Shown: positions 35,689 to 44,156 of the stretch, in pieces
How the letters are laid out: each line of letters opens with the position of its first letter
Numbering within the stretch: position 1 is the stretch's first letter
Origin: Variovorax sp. PMC12
GTDB taxonomy: Bacteria; Pseudomonadota; Gammaproteobacteria; Burkholderiales; Burkholderiaceae_C
Assembly: GCF_003019815.1 (NCBI RefSeq)
Contig: NZ_CP027773.1
Location: forward strand, 310,001 to 374,000
DNA: 64,000 nt
Direction: 5' to 3'
Made by a program: the position numbers and the translations under genes
The notes under the pieces: generated by a model
The model's database searches: none
Told to the model about the DNA's origin: nothing
What the model saw: the letters and a program-made list of their open reading frames with translations, nothing else

Positions 35689-36474
35689 CTAGATCAGGTT
35701 GCGCATCGCCTGCGCCGTCTCCCGCAGAACGGGCAGCACCCGCGCCACCGCGTCTTCCGAGCTCTCGTGCCCCATCGGCATCGTGATGTTCAGCGCGCCC
35801 ACCAGCGTCCCGTGGCGGTCGCGCAGGGGCGCCGCGATGCCGCGCGAGTTCAGGTCGAGCTGCTGCTCCGACAGCGCCCAGCCCTGCGCCCGTATGCGCG
35901 CCAGCTCCAGCTTCATGCGCTCCATGCTCGCGATGGTGTGCGAGGTGAAAACCGTCAACTGCTTGGTCGCCAGCCACTCGTTCAGCTCGGCGTCGCTGCG
36001 CAGCGCCAGCATCAGCATGCCCGAGGCCGTGACCTGTGCCGGCACGCGCGCGCCCAGCACATAGCCGGTGCTCATGCTGCGGTTCGGGCCGTTGCGCGCG
36101 ATGTAGACGACCTCGTCGCCGTCCATCACGCTGAGGTAGGCGATCTCGTTGGTGCCGGCGGCCACGCGCTGCAGAAAAGGCTGAACCACGCGCGGCAGCC
36201 GGGCCGATTCCAGGTACGAGCGGCCCAGCCGCAGCACCCGCGGCGTGAGCCAGAACAGCTTGCCGTCGCTCGCCACGTAGCCCATGTGCTGCAGGGTGAG
36301 CAGGTAGCGCCGCGCGGCGGTGCGGGTCATGTTCGTGCGCTGGCCCGCCTGGCTGGCGGTGAGGCGCGGGTTGGCATCGTCGAAGGCCTCGATGATGCTC
36401 ACGCCGCGCTCCAGGCCGGCAATCCAGTCGCGCTTGTCCAGGCCTGCGGGAGGTGTCGAGTCGTCCTTGCTCAT
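35689..36474 (-). CDS. IclR-family regulator of the pca/qui cluster (PcaR/PcaU-type)
   Basis: A 261-residue regulator. The helix-turn-helix lies at about residues 20-80 (LERGVSIIEAFDDANPRLTASQAGQRTNMTRTAARRYLLTLQHMGYV) and the IclR effector domain at about 90-255. The segment GYVLGARVPAQVTASGMLMLA and LNSRGIAAPLRDRHGTLVGALNITMP fits the PcaR/PcaU/PobR branch, which senses 3-oxoadipate or protocatechuate. It is divergent from the catabolic operon, with a matching operator in the shared 199-bp gap. Likely an activator of the operon and repressor of itself. Confidence 0.9.
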   Translation of the reverse strand: MSKDDSTPPAGLDKRDWIAGLERGVSIIEAFDDANPRLTASQAGQRTNMTRTAARRYLLTLQHMGYVASDGKLFWLTPRVLRLGRSYLESARLPRVVQPFLQRVAAGTNEIAYLSVMDGDEVVYIARNGPNRSMSTGYVLGARVPAQVTASGMLMLALRSDAELNEWLATKQLTVFTSHTIASMERMKLELARIRAQGWALSEQQLDLNSRGIAAPLRDRHGTLVGALNITMPMGHESSEDAVARVLPVLRETAQAMRNLI

Positions 36475-36562
36475 GGGCGGAAGTGTGCCTGCGGCGATGC
36501 GGTTGGCGTTGGTATTCAGTGCAGGTAAAAACCCTCGATTTGAACGATTAACGATTTTTACA

Positions 36563-36577
36563 GTTCGATTATCGAAC
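36563..36577. promoter_or_regulatory. IclR/PcaR-type operator in the divergent promoter
   Basis: GTTCGATTATCGAAC is a perfect 7-1-7 inverted repeat. It closely resembles the PcaR/PcaU target reported in pseudomonads and Acinetobacter (GTTCGATAATCGCAC). A related half, GAACGATTAACGATT, lies just before it at 36542-36556. A -10-like TATAAA at 36619-36624 puts the operator about 60 bases upstream of a plausible start site, suitable for activation. Confidence 0.7.
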
Positions 36578-36673
36578 GCTTTGAGGTATGCAGCCCTGCA
36601 TGATTGGGCTGAAGCGACTATAAAGCTCGCCATCCGGCCTCGAAAAGAGCGATTGACGAACGGAAGCAAGCAC

Positions 36674-37597
36674 ATGAGCCATTCCATCAGCGGCAGCACC
36701 CAGGCGTACCTGATTCCGGGCGACCCGGTTCGCAACGTGCGGCTGCCGCGCATGTTCAATGCGGCCTTCGAGCGCTTCGGCATCGACGCGGTGCTGCTGC
36801 CCATGCAGGTGCCGGTGCGCGACTTCGCGGTGTTCTTCAAGTCGGCCTTCCTGGCGCGCAACCTGCGCGGCATGGTGATCGCGCCGCCGCACAAGCCGCT
36901 GGTGGTCGACCTGCTCGACGGCTGCGGGCTCTTCGGGCGCGTGGCGGGTTCGGTGAACGTGGTGCGCCGCACCGAGGGCGACCAGCTTGAGGGCGACCTG
37001 TTCGACGGCGAAGGCCTGATCGGCGCGCTTGACCACTGCAACATTCCCTTTCGCGGCAAGCGCGTGCTGATCCTCGGTGCGGGCGTGAGCGCCGCAGCCA
37101 TCGGCGTGGCGCTGGCCGAGGGCGGCGTGGTGAACGGCGCCGCGCACATTTCGTTCTTCGACCGCGCCGCCGGCAAGGCCGCGGGCGTAGCCGCCAAGCT
37201 CGACGCCTTCTTCGACGCCACGGTGGTGGCCGTCGACAGCAACGCCCCCGAAGGCTACGACCTGGTCATCAACGCCACGCCGCTCGGGCTGGTCGAGGAC
37301 GACGCACTGCCCGTGGACGTGGCGCGCATGGACAGCCACGCCGCGCTGTTCGACATTCTTTTGCGCAACCAGCCCACGCCGCTGGTGCGCGCGGCCCGCG
37401 CGCGCGGGCTCAATGCGCAGGCCGGCTTCGAGATGCTGATCCAGCAGATGCCGCACTACCTGCGCTACTTCGGCCACGCCGAAGCGGCCGAGGCGCTGCG
37501 CGCCGACGCCGACTTCCTGCGCGAAATCATCTACCCGCCAGCCATGCACGGCGAAATCGCCAAGCCCCTGCGCTATCACTCACCCAGCGTGGCCTGA
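36674..37597 (+). CDS. Shikimate/quinate dehydrogenase-family protein (paralogue 1)
   Basis: A 307-residue AroE-fold oxidoreductase. The catalytic Lys is kept in VIAPPHK and the catalytic Asp in FDGEG; the nucleotide-binding loop is GKRVLILGAGVSAAAIGVAL; NATPLGL is also present. The usual substrate-contact SxS near the N-terminus is replaced (IPGDPVRNVRLPRMFN), so the substrate may differ from shikimate. In this cluster it probably oxidises quinate or shikimate toward 3-dehydroshikimate for QuiC. First gene of the operon; GGAAG precedes the ATG. A second AroE-like gene follows 31 bp later. Confidence 0.82.
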   Translation: MSHSISGSTQAYLIPGDPVRNVRLPRMFNAAFERFGIDAVLLPMQVPVRDFAVFFKSAFLARNLRGMVIAPPHKPLVVDLLDGCGLFGRVAGSVNVVRRTEGDQLEGDLFDGEGLIGALDHCNIPFRGKRVLILGAGVSAAAIGVALAEGGVVNGAAHISFFDRAAGKAAGVAAKLDAFFDATVVAVDSNAPEGYDLVINATPLGLVEDDALPVDVARMDSHAALFDILLRNQPTPLVRAARARGLNAQAGFEMLIQQMPHYLRYFGHAEAAEALRADADFLREIIYPPAMHGEIAKPLRYHSPSVA

Positions 37598-37628
37598 GCC
37601 ACGCCTTTTCCCATTCAAGAGACTCGAC

Positions 37629-38462
37629 ATGATTTCCGGCAAGACAACGCTCATCGCCCACCTGGGTTTTCCGACCGAAGCCTTCAAGGCGCCGATGATC
37701 TACAACCCCTGGTTCGACAAGCAGGGCATCGACGCGGTGGTGGTGCCGATGGGCGTGAAGCCCGAGGACTACGCGGCCTCGCTGCCGCAGATCTTCAAGT
37801 TCAGCAACCTGCGCGGTGCGCTGGTGACGATGCCGCACAAGGTCACGACCATGGCGCTGGTGGACGAGGTGACGCCCACGGCGCGCGTCGCCGGCGCCTG
37901 CAACGCGATCTTGAAGCGGCCCGACGGCACGCTGCTGGGCGACCAGTTCGACGGCGCCGGCTTCGTGCGCGGCGTGGAGCGCAAGGGTCGGCTCTTCAAG
38001 GGCACGCGGGTGCTGGTGTCGGGCACCGGCGGCGTGGGTTCGGCCATTGCGGCGTCGATAGCCGCGGCAGGCGCCGCCGAGCTGATGCTGTTCGACATGA
38101 GCGAAGCCTCGGCCGGTGCGCTGGCCGCGCGGCTGCGCGAGCACTATCCGCAGATGAAGGTGAGCACGGGCTCGAAAGACCCGGCCGGCTACGACGTGGT
38201 CGTCAACGCCACGCCGCTGGGCATGAAGGAGGGCGACCCTCTGCCTTTCGATGTGGACCGCATCGATCCTTCGACCTTCGTCGGCGAGGTCGTCATGAAG
38301 ACCGAATACACGCCGCTGCTCGAGGCCGCAAAGGCCAAGGGCTGCCAGGTGCAGGTCGGCACCGACATGCTGTTCGAGATGATTCCGGCGTACCTGGAGT
38401 TCTTCGGCTTTGGTACGGCGTCCCCAGAAGAATTGCGTGCCGTGGCCCAACTGAAATATTGA
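37629..38462 (+). CDS. Shikimate/quinate dehydrogenase-family protein (paralogue 2)
   Basis: A 277-residue AroE-fold oxidoreductase. It keeps LVTMPHK (catalytic Lys), GDQFDGAGF (catalytic Asp), SGTGGVGSAIAASIAAAG (cofactor loop) and NATPLGMKEGDPLP. As in the upstream paralogue, the N-terminal SxS shikimate motif is missing (AHLGFPTEAFKAPMIYN). The two may form a heteromer or handle two substrates such as quinate and shikimate. The biosynthetic aroE is expected elsewhere. Spacing of 31 and 16 bp to its neighbours indicates one transcript with pcaB. Confidence 0.85.
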   Translation: MISGKTTLIAHLGFPTEAFKAPMIYNPWFDKQGIDAVVVPMGVKPEDYAASLPQIFKFSNLRGALVTMPHKVTTMALVDEVTPTARVAGACNAILKRPDGTLLGDQFDGAGFVRGVERKGRLFKGTRVLVSGTGGVGSAIAASIAAAGAAELMLFDMSEASAGALAARLREHYPQMKVSTGSKDPAGYDVVVNATPLGMKEGDPLPFDVDRIDPSTFVGEVVMKTEYTPLLEAAKAKGCQVQVGTDMLFEMIPAYLEFFGFGTASPEELRAVAQLKY

Positions 38463-38478
38463 AAGGCGGAGTCACCGC

Positions 38479-39690
38479 ATGAGCATTTTCGAAGGCTTTC
38501 TCTCCACATCCGAAACGCTGGGCGCGTTCAGCGACCGCGCGTTCGTCGACGCGATGCTGCGCTTCGAGGCCGCGCTGGCGCGTGCCCAGGCCGCCGAGGG
38601 GCTGATTCCCGAGAGCGCCGCGCACTCCATCGTGAGCAGCTGCAAGGTCGAGCTGTTCGACGTTGCCAAGATCGTCCGCGAGAGCGGCCGTGCCGGCAGC
38701 GTCGCCATTCCGCTGGTCAAGGCGCTGCGCGAGGCCGTGAGCCTTTTCAACGCCGAGGCCGCGCCTTATGTGCATTTCGGCAGCACCAGCCAGGACGTGA
38801 TCGACAGCGCGATGGCGCTGGTCACGCGCGAGGCGGTCGCGCTGGTCGAAGCCGACCTGGCCAGGGCGGCCGATGCCCTGATGCGCCTTGCGACGGAGCA
38901 TGCGGAAACCCCCATGCTCGCGCGCACGCTGATGCAGCCGGCTTCGGTCACCAGCTTCGGCTTCAAGTGCGCCGGCTGGGCCGCGCCGCTGGTGCGCAGC
39001 CGCCTGCGCCTGCGCGAGGCCGCGAAGCACGCGCTGCAGTTGCAGCTCGGCGGCGCCGTCGGCACGCTCGCGCAGATGAAGGGGCAGGGCGCGGCCGTGC
39101 GCCAGCGCATGGCCAAGGAACTGGGCCTGGGCGACCCCGGCGCGACGTGGCACACGCAGCGCGACGAATGGGTGGCGCTGGGCTGCGAGCTGGGCCTCAT
39201 GACGGGCAGCCTCGGCAAGATCGCGGTCGACATCGCGCTGCTGGGCCAGTACGAAGTGGCCGAAGTCTCCGAGCCCAGCGAACCCGGCCGGGGCGGCTCG
39301 TCGGCCATGCCGCACAAGCGCAACCCGGTGGCGTCGATGGTGGCCATTGCCGCCGCCCATCGCGCGCCGCAGCGCGTGGCCGCCTTGCTCGGCGCCATGC
39401 CGCAACAGCACGAACGCGCGCTCGGCGCCTGGCAGGCCGAGCTGGCCGAATGGCCGCAACTGCTGATGTCGGCGCACGGCAGCGTGCGCGCCATGGCCGG
39501 TGCGCTGCCGGGCCTGCAGGTCGACGCCGCGCGCATGCGCGCCAACATCGACCGGCTGCGCGCCGAACTCCCGCGCGACGCGGCCGACGAATGGTTCGAC
39601 CCCGCGCTCGCCATGAACGCCGGACAGACCGCCCTCGCCGAAGTGAAGGCGATGCAGGCCCGGCTCACAGACAAGGAACTCGCCCAATGA
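38479..39690 (+). CDS. pcaB: 3-carboxy-cis,cis-muconate cycloisomerase
   Basis: Converts 3-carboxy-cis,cis-muconate to 4-carboxymuconolactone in the protocatechuate branch of the beta-ketoadipate pathway. A 403-residue member of the fumarase/aspartase superfamily: HFGSTSQDVIDSAMAL (about residue 95), the catalytic-loop signature GGSSAMPHKRNPVASM (about 273-288), and ARTLMQPASVTSFGFKCAGWA. It is shorter than the roughly 450 residues of some Pseudomonas forms but complete. The TGA overlaps the pcaC ATG (ATGA). Cytoplasmic. Confidence 0.95.
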   Translation: MSIFEGFLSTSETLGAFSDRAFVDAMLRFEAALARAQAAEGLIPESAAHSIVSSCKVELFDVAKIVRESGRAGSVAIPLVKALREAVSLFNAEAAPYVHFGSTSQDVIDSAMALVTREAVALVEADLARAADALMRLATEHAETPMLARTLMQPASVTSFGFKCAGWAAPLVRSRLRLREAAKHALQLQLGGAVGTLAQMKGQGAAVRQRMAKELGLGDPGATWHTQRDEWVALGCELGLMTGSLGKIAVDIALLGQYEVAEVSEPSEPGRGGSSAMPHKRNPVASMVAIAAAHRAPQRVAALLGAMPQQHERALGAWQAELAEWPQLLMSAHGSVRAMAGALPGLQVDAARMRANIDRLRAELPRDAADEWFDPALAMNAGQTALAEVKAMQARLTDKELAQ

Positions 39691-40130
39691 CCGCCCCCGA
39701 AAACCCGCCCGTGGAACCCGGCGTCTACGAAGCCGGCCTCGTCAACCGCCGCCGCGTGCTCGGCGACGCATGGGTCGACAAGTCGCTCGCCAACCGCAAC
39801 GGCTTCAACGCCGAGTTCCAGGAACTCATCACGCGCCATGCGTGGAACGACATCTGGGGCCGTCCCGCGCTGGGCGACAAGACGCGCCGCTACATGGTGC
39901 TGTCGATGATGCTGGGCATCCACGCGTATGAGGAATTCGCCATGCATGTGCGCGCCGCGCTCGACGGCCCGCCCGAGTCGCGCCTCACGCCCGAAGACAT
40001 CAAGGAAGTGATCATGATGGCCGCCATCTACTGCGGCGTGCCGGTGGCCAACCACGCCTTCGGCATCGCGACCGGCATCCTGCGCGAGAAGGGCCTGCTG
40101 CCCGCGACGCCGGCGACCGCCGCGCAGTGA
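39687..40130 (+). CDS. pcaC: 4-carboxymuconolactone decarboxylase
   Basis: Decarboxylates 4-carboxymuconolactone to 3-oxoadipate enol-lactone. A 147-residue AhpD-fold protein with the family blocks RRRVLGDAWVDKSLANRNGFNAEFQELITRHAWNDIWGRPAL and RRYMVLSMMLGIHAYEEFAMHVRAAL, plus the helix EVIMMAAIYCGVPVANHAFGIA containing the conserved Cys and His. It overlaps pcaB by 4 bp (ATGA) and the MFS gene by 4 bp (GTGA). Confidence 0.95.
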   Translation: MTAPENPPVEPGVYEAGLVNRRRVLGDAWVDKSLANRNGFNAEFQELITRHAWNDIWGRPALGDKTRRYMVLSMMLGIHAYEEFAMHVRAALDGPPESRLTPEDIKEVIMMAAIYCGVPVANHAFGIATGILREKGLLPATPATAAQ

Positions 40131-41347
40131 GCCCGCCGGTCGCCCGCAAGGGCCGCTTCGACGTCAGCTTCGCGCTGTTGCTGCCGCTGCTGCTGGCGGC
40201 GCAGCCCGTGGCCACCGACAGCTACCTGCCGGCGCTCCCCGCCATCGCCAAGGAGCTCGGCTCCGCCAGCACCAGCCTCACGCTGTTCGTGCTGGCTTTC
40301 GGCTTTGCGCAATTGCTATGCGGCCCGCTGGCAGACCGCTTCGGCCGGCGGCCGGTGCTGCTGACCGGGCTCGGCTGCTATGTGCTTGCAGCGCTGGGCG
40401 GTGCGTTCGCGGACAGCGTGGCGCTGCTCGCGGGCTGGCGTGCGCTGCAGGGCTTCTCGATGGCGGCGATCCTGGTTTGCTCGCGTGCCGCGGTGCGCGA
40501 CCTGTACCCGGCGCATGAGGGGCCGCACGTGATGGCGCGCGGCCTCACCGGGCTGGGCGTGGTGGGGCTGCTGGCGCCGCTGCTGGGCGCATGGCTGGTG
40601 CAGGGCGCGGGCTGGCGCTGGGTGATGGTGGCGATGGCGGTCTATGCCTCGGTGCTGTTCGCGATGTGCTGGCATTCGTTCGCCGAAACGCGCAGACCGA
40701 TGAGCGAGGACGGCCTCTCCGCGCCGCGCGGCAGCACCCGCACCGTGTTCGCGAGCCGCTCTTTCCGCGCCTGGGCCTCGGTGGCCGCGTCGACCTACGG
40801 CGGGCTCTTCTGCTTCCTGCTGCTGTCGCCGATGGTCTACATCGGCTACCTCGGCTGGTCGCCCGCCTGGTACGGCTGGATCCCGGCCGGCGGCTCGCTG
40901 GTCTACATCTTCAGCACCACCATGTGCCGCACTCTGCTGCGGCGCTACGGGCCGGTGCGCACCGTGCGGCTGGGCGCCTCGCTCAGCATCACGGGCGCGG
41001 TGATCCAGGCGCTCGGCTGCTGGCTGCTGCCGCTCAGCGCGGTGCCGCTGCTGGCGGGCCACGCGGTGTACTGCCTCGGCCACGGCATCCACCAGCCCTG
41101 CGGGCAGGCGGGCGCGGTGGGCGACCTGCCGCACCTGGCGGGCCGGGCCGTGTCGTGGTCCGGCTTCGGCATGATGATGGTCGCGTTCTGCGTGGGGCAG
41201 CTGGCGGCGCGCTTCGTCGATACCGACTACACCTACGGCGCCTGGCCGATGGTCGTGCCCATGCTGCTGGCCGGCGTTTCGCTGATGGCCATCGCATTCT
41301 TCTGGCTGCCACGTCTTCAACATCCGACAAAGGAAACCACACCATGA
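40127..41347 (+). CDS. MFS transporter, Bcr/CflA type
   Basis: A 406-residue inner-membrane carrier with about 12 hydrophobic segments. DSYLPALPAIAKELGSAS near the N-terminus and QLLCGPLADRFGRRPVLL (motif A) are typical of the Bcr/CflA drug-resistance subfamily. Here it sits inside the pca operon, with 4-bp overlaps on both sides (GTGA with pcaC, ATGA with pcaD), so it is translated with the pathway. It may export aromatic or lactone intermediates, or take up an aromatic acid; the sequence does not tell direction. The start is GTG. Confidence 0.87.
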   Translation: MSPPVARKGRFDVSFALLLPLLLAAQPVATDSYLPALPAIAKELGSASTSLTLFVLAFGFAQLLCGPLADRFGRRPVLLTGLGCYVLAALGGAFADSVALLAGWRALQGFSMAAILVCSRAAVRDLYPAHEGPHVMARGLTGLGVVGLLAPLLGAWLVQGAGWRWVMVAMAVYASVLFAMCWHSFAETRRPMSEDGLSAPRGSTRTVFASRSFRAWASVAASTYGGLFCFLLLSPMVYIGYLGWSPAWYGWIPAGGSLVYIFSTTMCRTLLRRYGPVRTVRLGASLSITGAVIQALGCWLLPLSAVPLLAGHAVYCLGHGIHQPCGQAGAVGDLPHLAGRAVSWSGFGMMMVAFCVGQLAARFVDTDYTYGAWPMVVPMLLAGVSLMAIAFFWLPRLQHPTKETTP

Positions 41348-42108
41348 CCCGTTTGAATGTCGTTCGCGAAGGCGACGGCCCGATCGTCGTGCTCAGCCAT
41401 GCGCTCGGTTGCGACCTGACCATGTGGGACGGCGTGGCCGCCCAGCTCGCGCGGGCCCACACCGTGATCCGCTACGACCACCGCAACCACGGTGCCTCCG
41501 AAGTGGTGCCGGGCCCCCTGCGCATCGAGACGCTGGCGGAAGACGCCGCCGAGCTCATCCGGCGCGAGGCCGGCGGCGAGCCGGTGCATTTCGTCGGCCT
41601 GTCGATGGGCGGCATGACCGCGCAGGCGCTGGCCGTGCGCCACCCCGAGCTGCTGAAGACCGTGGTGATCGCCAATTCGTCCGCGCACTACCCCGACCAG
41701 GCCCCGTGGCGCGCGCGCGCGGAGACGGTCAATGCCCAAGGCGTGGCCGCCATCGCGCCCGGCGCGGTGTCGCGCTGGCTCACGCCCGACTTCGTGACCA
41801 CGCCGGAGGGTGCGGCCGCCGCCAAGGCGCTGCACGACGTGCTCGTGCGCACCGACGCGCAGGCCTACATCGAGAGCTGCAATGCCGTGGCCGCCATCGA
41901 CTTCCGCGAGAGCAACCACCGCATCGCCGTGCCCACGCTGGTGATCGGCGGGCTGCGCGACGAGGCCACGCCCATGGCCATGTCGCAGGCCATTGCCGGC
42001 GCGATTCCGCATGCGCAGCTGGCCACCATCGACGCCGCGCACGTCAGCGCCGTGGAGCGCCCGGTGGAGTTCACGCAACTGCTGATCGATTTCTGGCGCA
42101 GTCTTTGA
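41344..42108 (+). CDS. pcaD: 3-oxoadipate enol-lactonase
   Basis: Hydrolyses 3-oxoadipate enol-lactone to 3-oxoadipate. A 254-residue alpha/beta-hydrolase: LSHALGCDLTMWDGV, YDHRNHGAS, nucleophile VGLSMGGMTAQALA (Ser about residue 85-90), acid in LVIGGLRDEATP and His in IDAAHVSAVERP. Usual length for PcaD is about 260. The ATG overlaps the transporter stop (ATGA). The operon seems to end here, followed by a 134-bp gap before quiC. Confidence 0.93.
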   Translation: MTRLNVVREGDGPIVVLSHALGCDLTMWDGVAAQLARAHTVIRYDHRNHGASEVVPGPLRIETLAEDAAELIRREAGGEPVHFVGLSMGGMTAQALAVRHPELLKTVVIANSSAHYPDQAPWRARAETVNAQGVAAIAPGAVSRWLTPDFVTTPEGAAAAKALHDVLVRTDAQAYIESCNAVAAIDFRESNHRIAVPTLVIGGLRDEATPMAMSQAIAGAIPHAQLATIDAAHVSAVERPVEFTQLLIDFWRSL

Positions 42109-42145
42109 GGGCTGGGCGCTACACCGGCGGCCTAGGTGTATCCCG

Positions 42146-42188
42146 TATTTCGTGCGAATAATGGACGCATGTGATCGATGATCGATCA
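42146..42188. promoter_or_regulatory. Dyad-rich promoter region before quiC
   Basis: Two dyads lie in the pcaD-quiC gap. TATTTCGTGCGAATA (42146-42160) has a perfect TTCG-TG-CGAA core and on the other strand carries TTCGCAC, like one arm of PcaR-type sites. TGATCGATGATCGATCA (42172-42188) is a near-palindrome. Either could be a second IclR site or another operator; low confidence. Confidence 0.35.
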
Positions 42189-42242
42189 GAGGGCCGCTGA
42201 ATAGATTGTGGTGGGAGCCGGGTGTTTCTAAAGTCCACCCCC

Positions 42243-44123
42243 ATGCATCGCTCCATTGCCACCGTCTCGCTCAGCGGCACGCTCCGCCAAAAGCTCGAAG
42301 CCGTCGCAGCCGCGGGTTTCGACGGCATCGAGCTGTTCGAGGCCGACTTCATCAACTTCAAGGGCACCGCCGCCGAACTGCGCCGCATCACGGCCGACCT
42401 GGGCCTGTCGATCGACCTGTACCAGCCGTTCCGCGACTTCGAAGGCATGCCGGAGCCGCAGTTCCGCCGCAGCCTGGAGCGCGCCGAGCGCAAGTTCGAC
42501 CTGATGGAAGCCATGGGCGCGCCGCTGGTGCTGTGCTGCTCCAACACCTCGCCGCTGGCCGTGAACGACCCCGCGCTGGCCGCGGCCCAACTGCATGAAC
42601 TGGCCGAGCGTGCCGCGCGCCGCAACCTGCGCGTGGGCTTCGAGGCGCTGGCCTGGGGCCGGCACACATCGCTGTACGGCCAGGCCTGGAACATCGTCAG
42701 GCAGGCGAACCACGCGCACCTGGGCCTGATCCTCGACAGCTTCCACACGCTGTCGCTGAAGGACGATCCGGCCGGCATCGCCGACATCCCCGGCGAAAAA
42801 ATCTTCTTCCTGCAGATGGCCGACGCGCCGCTGCTGTCGATGGACGTGCTCCAGTGGGCGCGCCACCACCGCTCGTTCCCGGGGCAGGGCGACTTCGACG
42901 TGATCGGCTTCTTCACGCAGGTGCTGCGCGCGGGCTACACCGGGCCGCTGTCGCTGGAGATCTTCAACGACATCTTCCGCGAGACGCCCAACCGCCGCAC
43001 CGCCGTGGACGCGATGCGCTCGCTGCTCTACCTCGAGAGCGAAGCACGCCAGCGCATGGCCGGCACGCCGGTGCAGCCGCAGCGCGTGGAGCTGTTCAAT
43101 CCGCCGCCGGTGCCGGCGCTGTCGGGCCTGTCGTTCATCGAGTTCGCGGCCGACGAGGCCTCGGCACTCACGCTGGCCGCGCTGGTGAAGCAGCTGGGTT
43201 TTCGCCGCGTGGGCAGGCACCGTTCGAAGGCCGTCACGCTGTACCGCCAGGGCGAGGTCAACCTGATCGTCAATGCCCAGCCCGATTCCTTCGCGCGCAG
43301 CCGCTTCGACGCGCACGGCACTTCGGTCTGCGCGCTGGGCGTGCGCTGCGCCGATCCGCTCGCGGCAGTGGGCCGGGCCACCGCCATGCGCTCGCAGCGG
43401 CACGACAGCCCGGTCGGCCCGAACGAGCTGCGCGTGCCGGCGGTCGTCGCGCCCGGCGGCAACCTCATTCACTTCGTGCCCGAGGCGCTGGGCGCCAACG
43501 GCCTGTACGAAGCCGATTTCATCCTCGAAGACGGCGGCCCCGACGAATCCGACGCCGGCCTGCAGCGCATCGACCACGTGGCGCTGGGCCTGGCGGTCGA
43601 TCAGCTCGACACCTGGGTGCTGTTCACGCGCGCCGTGCTCGGCCTGGAGCCGGGCGAGAGCCTGGAGCTGGCCGACCCCTTCGGCCTCATCCGCAGCCGC
43701 GGCGTGGCCAACGCCGACCGCAGCCTGCGCCTGGTGCTCAACGTGTCGCTGAGCCAGCGCACCCGCACCGCGCGCACGCTGAGCGTGACCGGCGGCGGCG
43801 CGGTGCACCACATCGCGCTGAGCTGCGCGGACATCTTCGACACCGCCGCCAAGCTGCGCGCCAACGGCACGCGCTTCGTGCCCATCTCGGACAACTACTA
43901 CGACGACCTCGCGACGCGCATCGACCTCGCGCCCGAACTGCTGGCGCGCATGCGCGCGGCGGGCGTGCTGTTCGACCGCTCGGCGGCCGGCGACTACCTG
44001 CATATCTATACGGAGAGTTTCGAGGGGGGACTGTTCTTCGAGGTCGCACAGCGCGTGGGCAACTACGACGCCTACGGTGCCCTCAACGCACCGGCGCGCA
44101 TGGCTTCCCAGGCGCAGGATTGA
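42243..44123 (+). CDS. quiC: 3-dehydroshikimate dehydratase, TIM-barrel plus HPPD-like fusion (QuiC1 type)
   Basis: Converts 3-dehydroshikimate to protocatechuate, linking quinate/shikimate breakdown to the pca genes. 626 residues in two parts. The N-terminal sugar-phosphate-isomerase-like TIM barrel (about 1-285) has AAGFDGIELFEADFINF, GFEALAWGRHTSLYGQAWNIV, LGLILDSFHTL and GPLSLEIFND. The C-terminal vicinal-oxygen-chelate domain (about 290-600) is like hydroxyphenylpyruvate dioxygenase, with likely metal ligands His445, His523 and Glu600 (IDHVALG, VHHIALS, LFFEVAQ). This fusion is the QuiC1 arrangement described in Pseudomonas. An upstream in-frame GTG at 42222 with a close GGGAG is an alternative start. 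Confidence 0.88.
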   Translation: MHRSIATVSLSGTLRQKLEAVAAAGFDGIELFEADFINFKGTAAELRRITADLGLSIDLYQPFRDFEGMPEPQFRRSLERAERKFDLMEAMGAPLVLCCSNTSPLAVNDPALAAAQLHELAERAARRNLRVGFEALAWGRHTSLYGQAWNIVRQANHAHLGLILDSFHTLSLKDDPAGIADIPGEKIFFLQMADAPLLSMDVLQWARHHRSFPGQGDFDVIGFFTQVLRAGYTGPLSLEIFNDIFRETPNRRTAVDAMRSLLYLESEARQRMAGTPVQPQRVELFNPPPVPALSGLSFIEFAADEASALTLAALVKQLGFRRVGRHRSKAVTLYRQGEVNLIVNAQPDSFARSRFDAHGTSVCALGVRCADPLAAVGRATAMRSQRHDSPVGPNELRVPAVVAPGGNLIHFVPEALGANGLYEADFILEDGGPDESDAGLQRIDHVALGLAVDQLDTWVLFTRAVLGLEPGESLELADPFGLIRSRGVANADRSLRLVLNVSLSQRTRTARTLSVTGGGAVHHIALSCADIFDTAAKLRANGTRFVPISDNYYDDLATRIDLAPELLARMRAAGVLFDRSAAGDYLHIYTESFEGGLFFEVAQRVGNYDAYGALNAPARMASQAQD

Positions 44124-44156
44124 TTAGGTTTTTTTGTCAACACTGGAGACACACAC

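Noticed and set aside
36674..38462. Biosynthetic aroE for the shikimate pathway
   Set aside because: Two paralogues lie in a catabolic operon and lack the N-terminal SxS motif, so a catabolic role is more likely.
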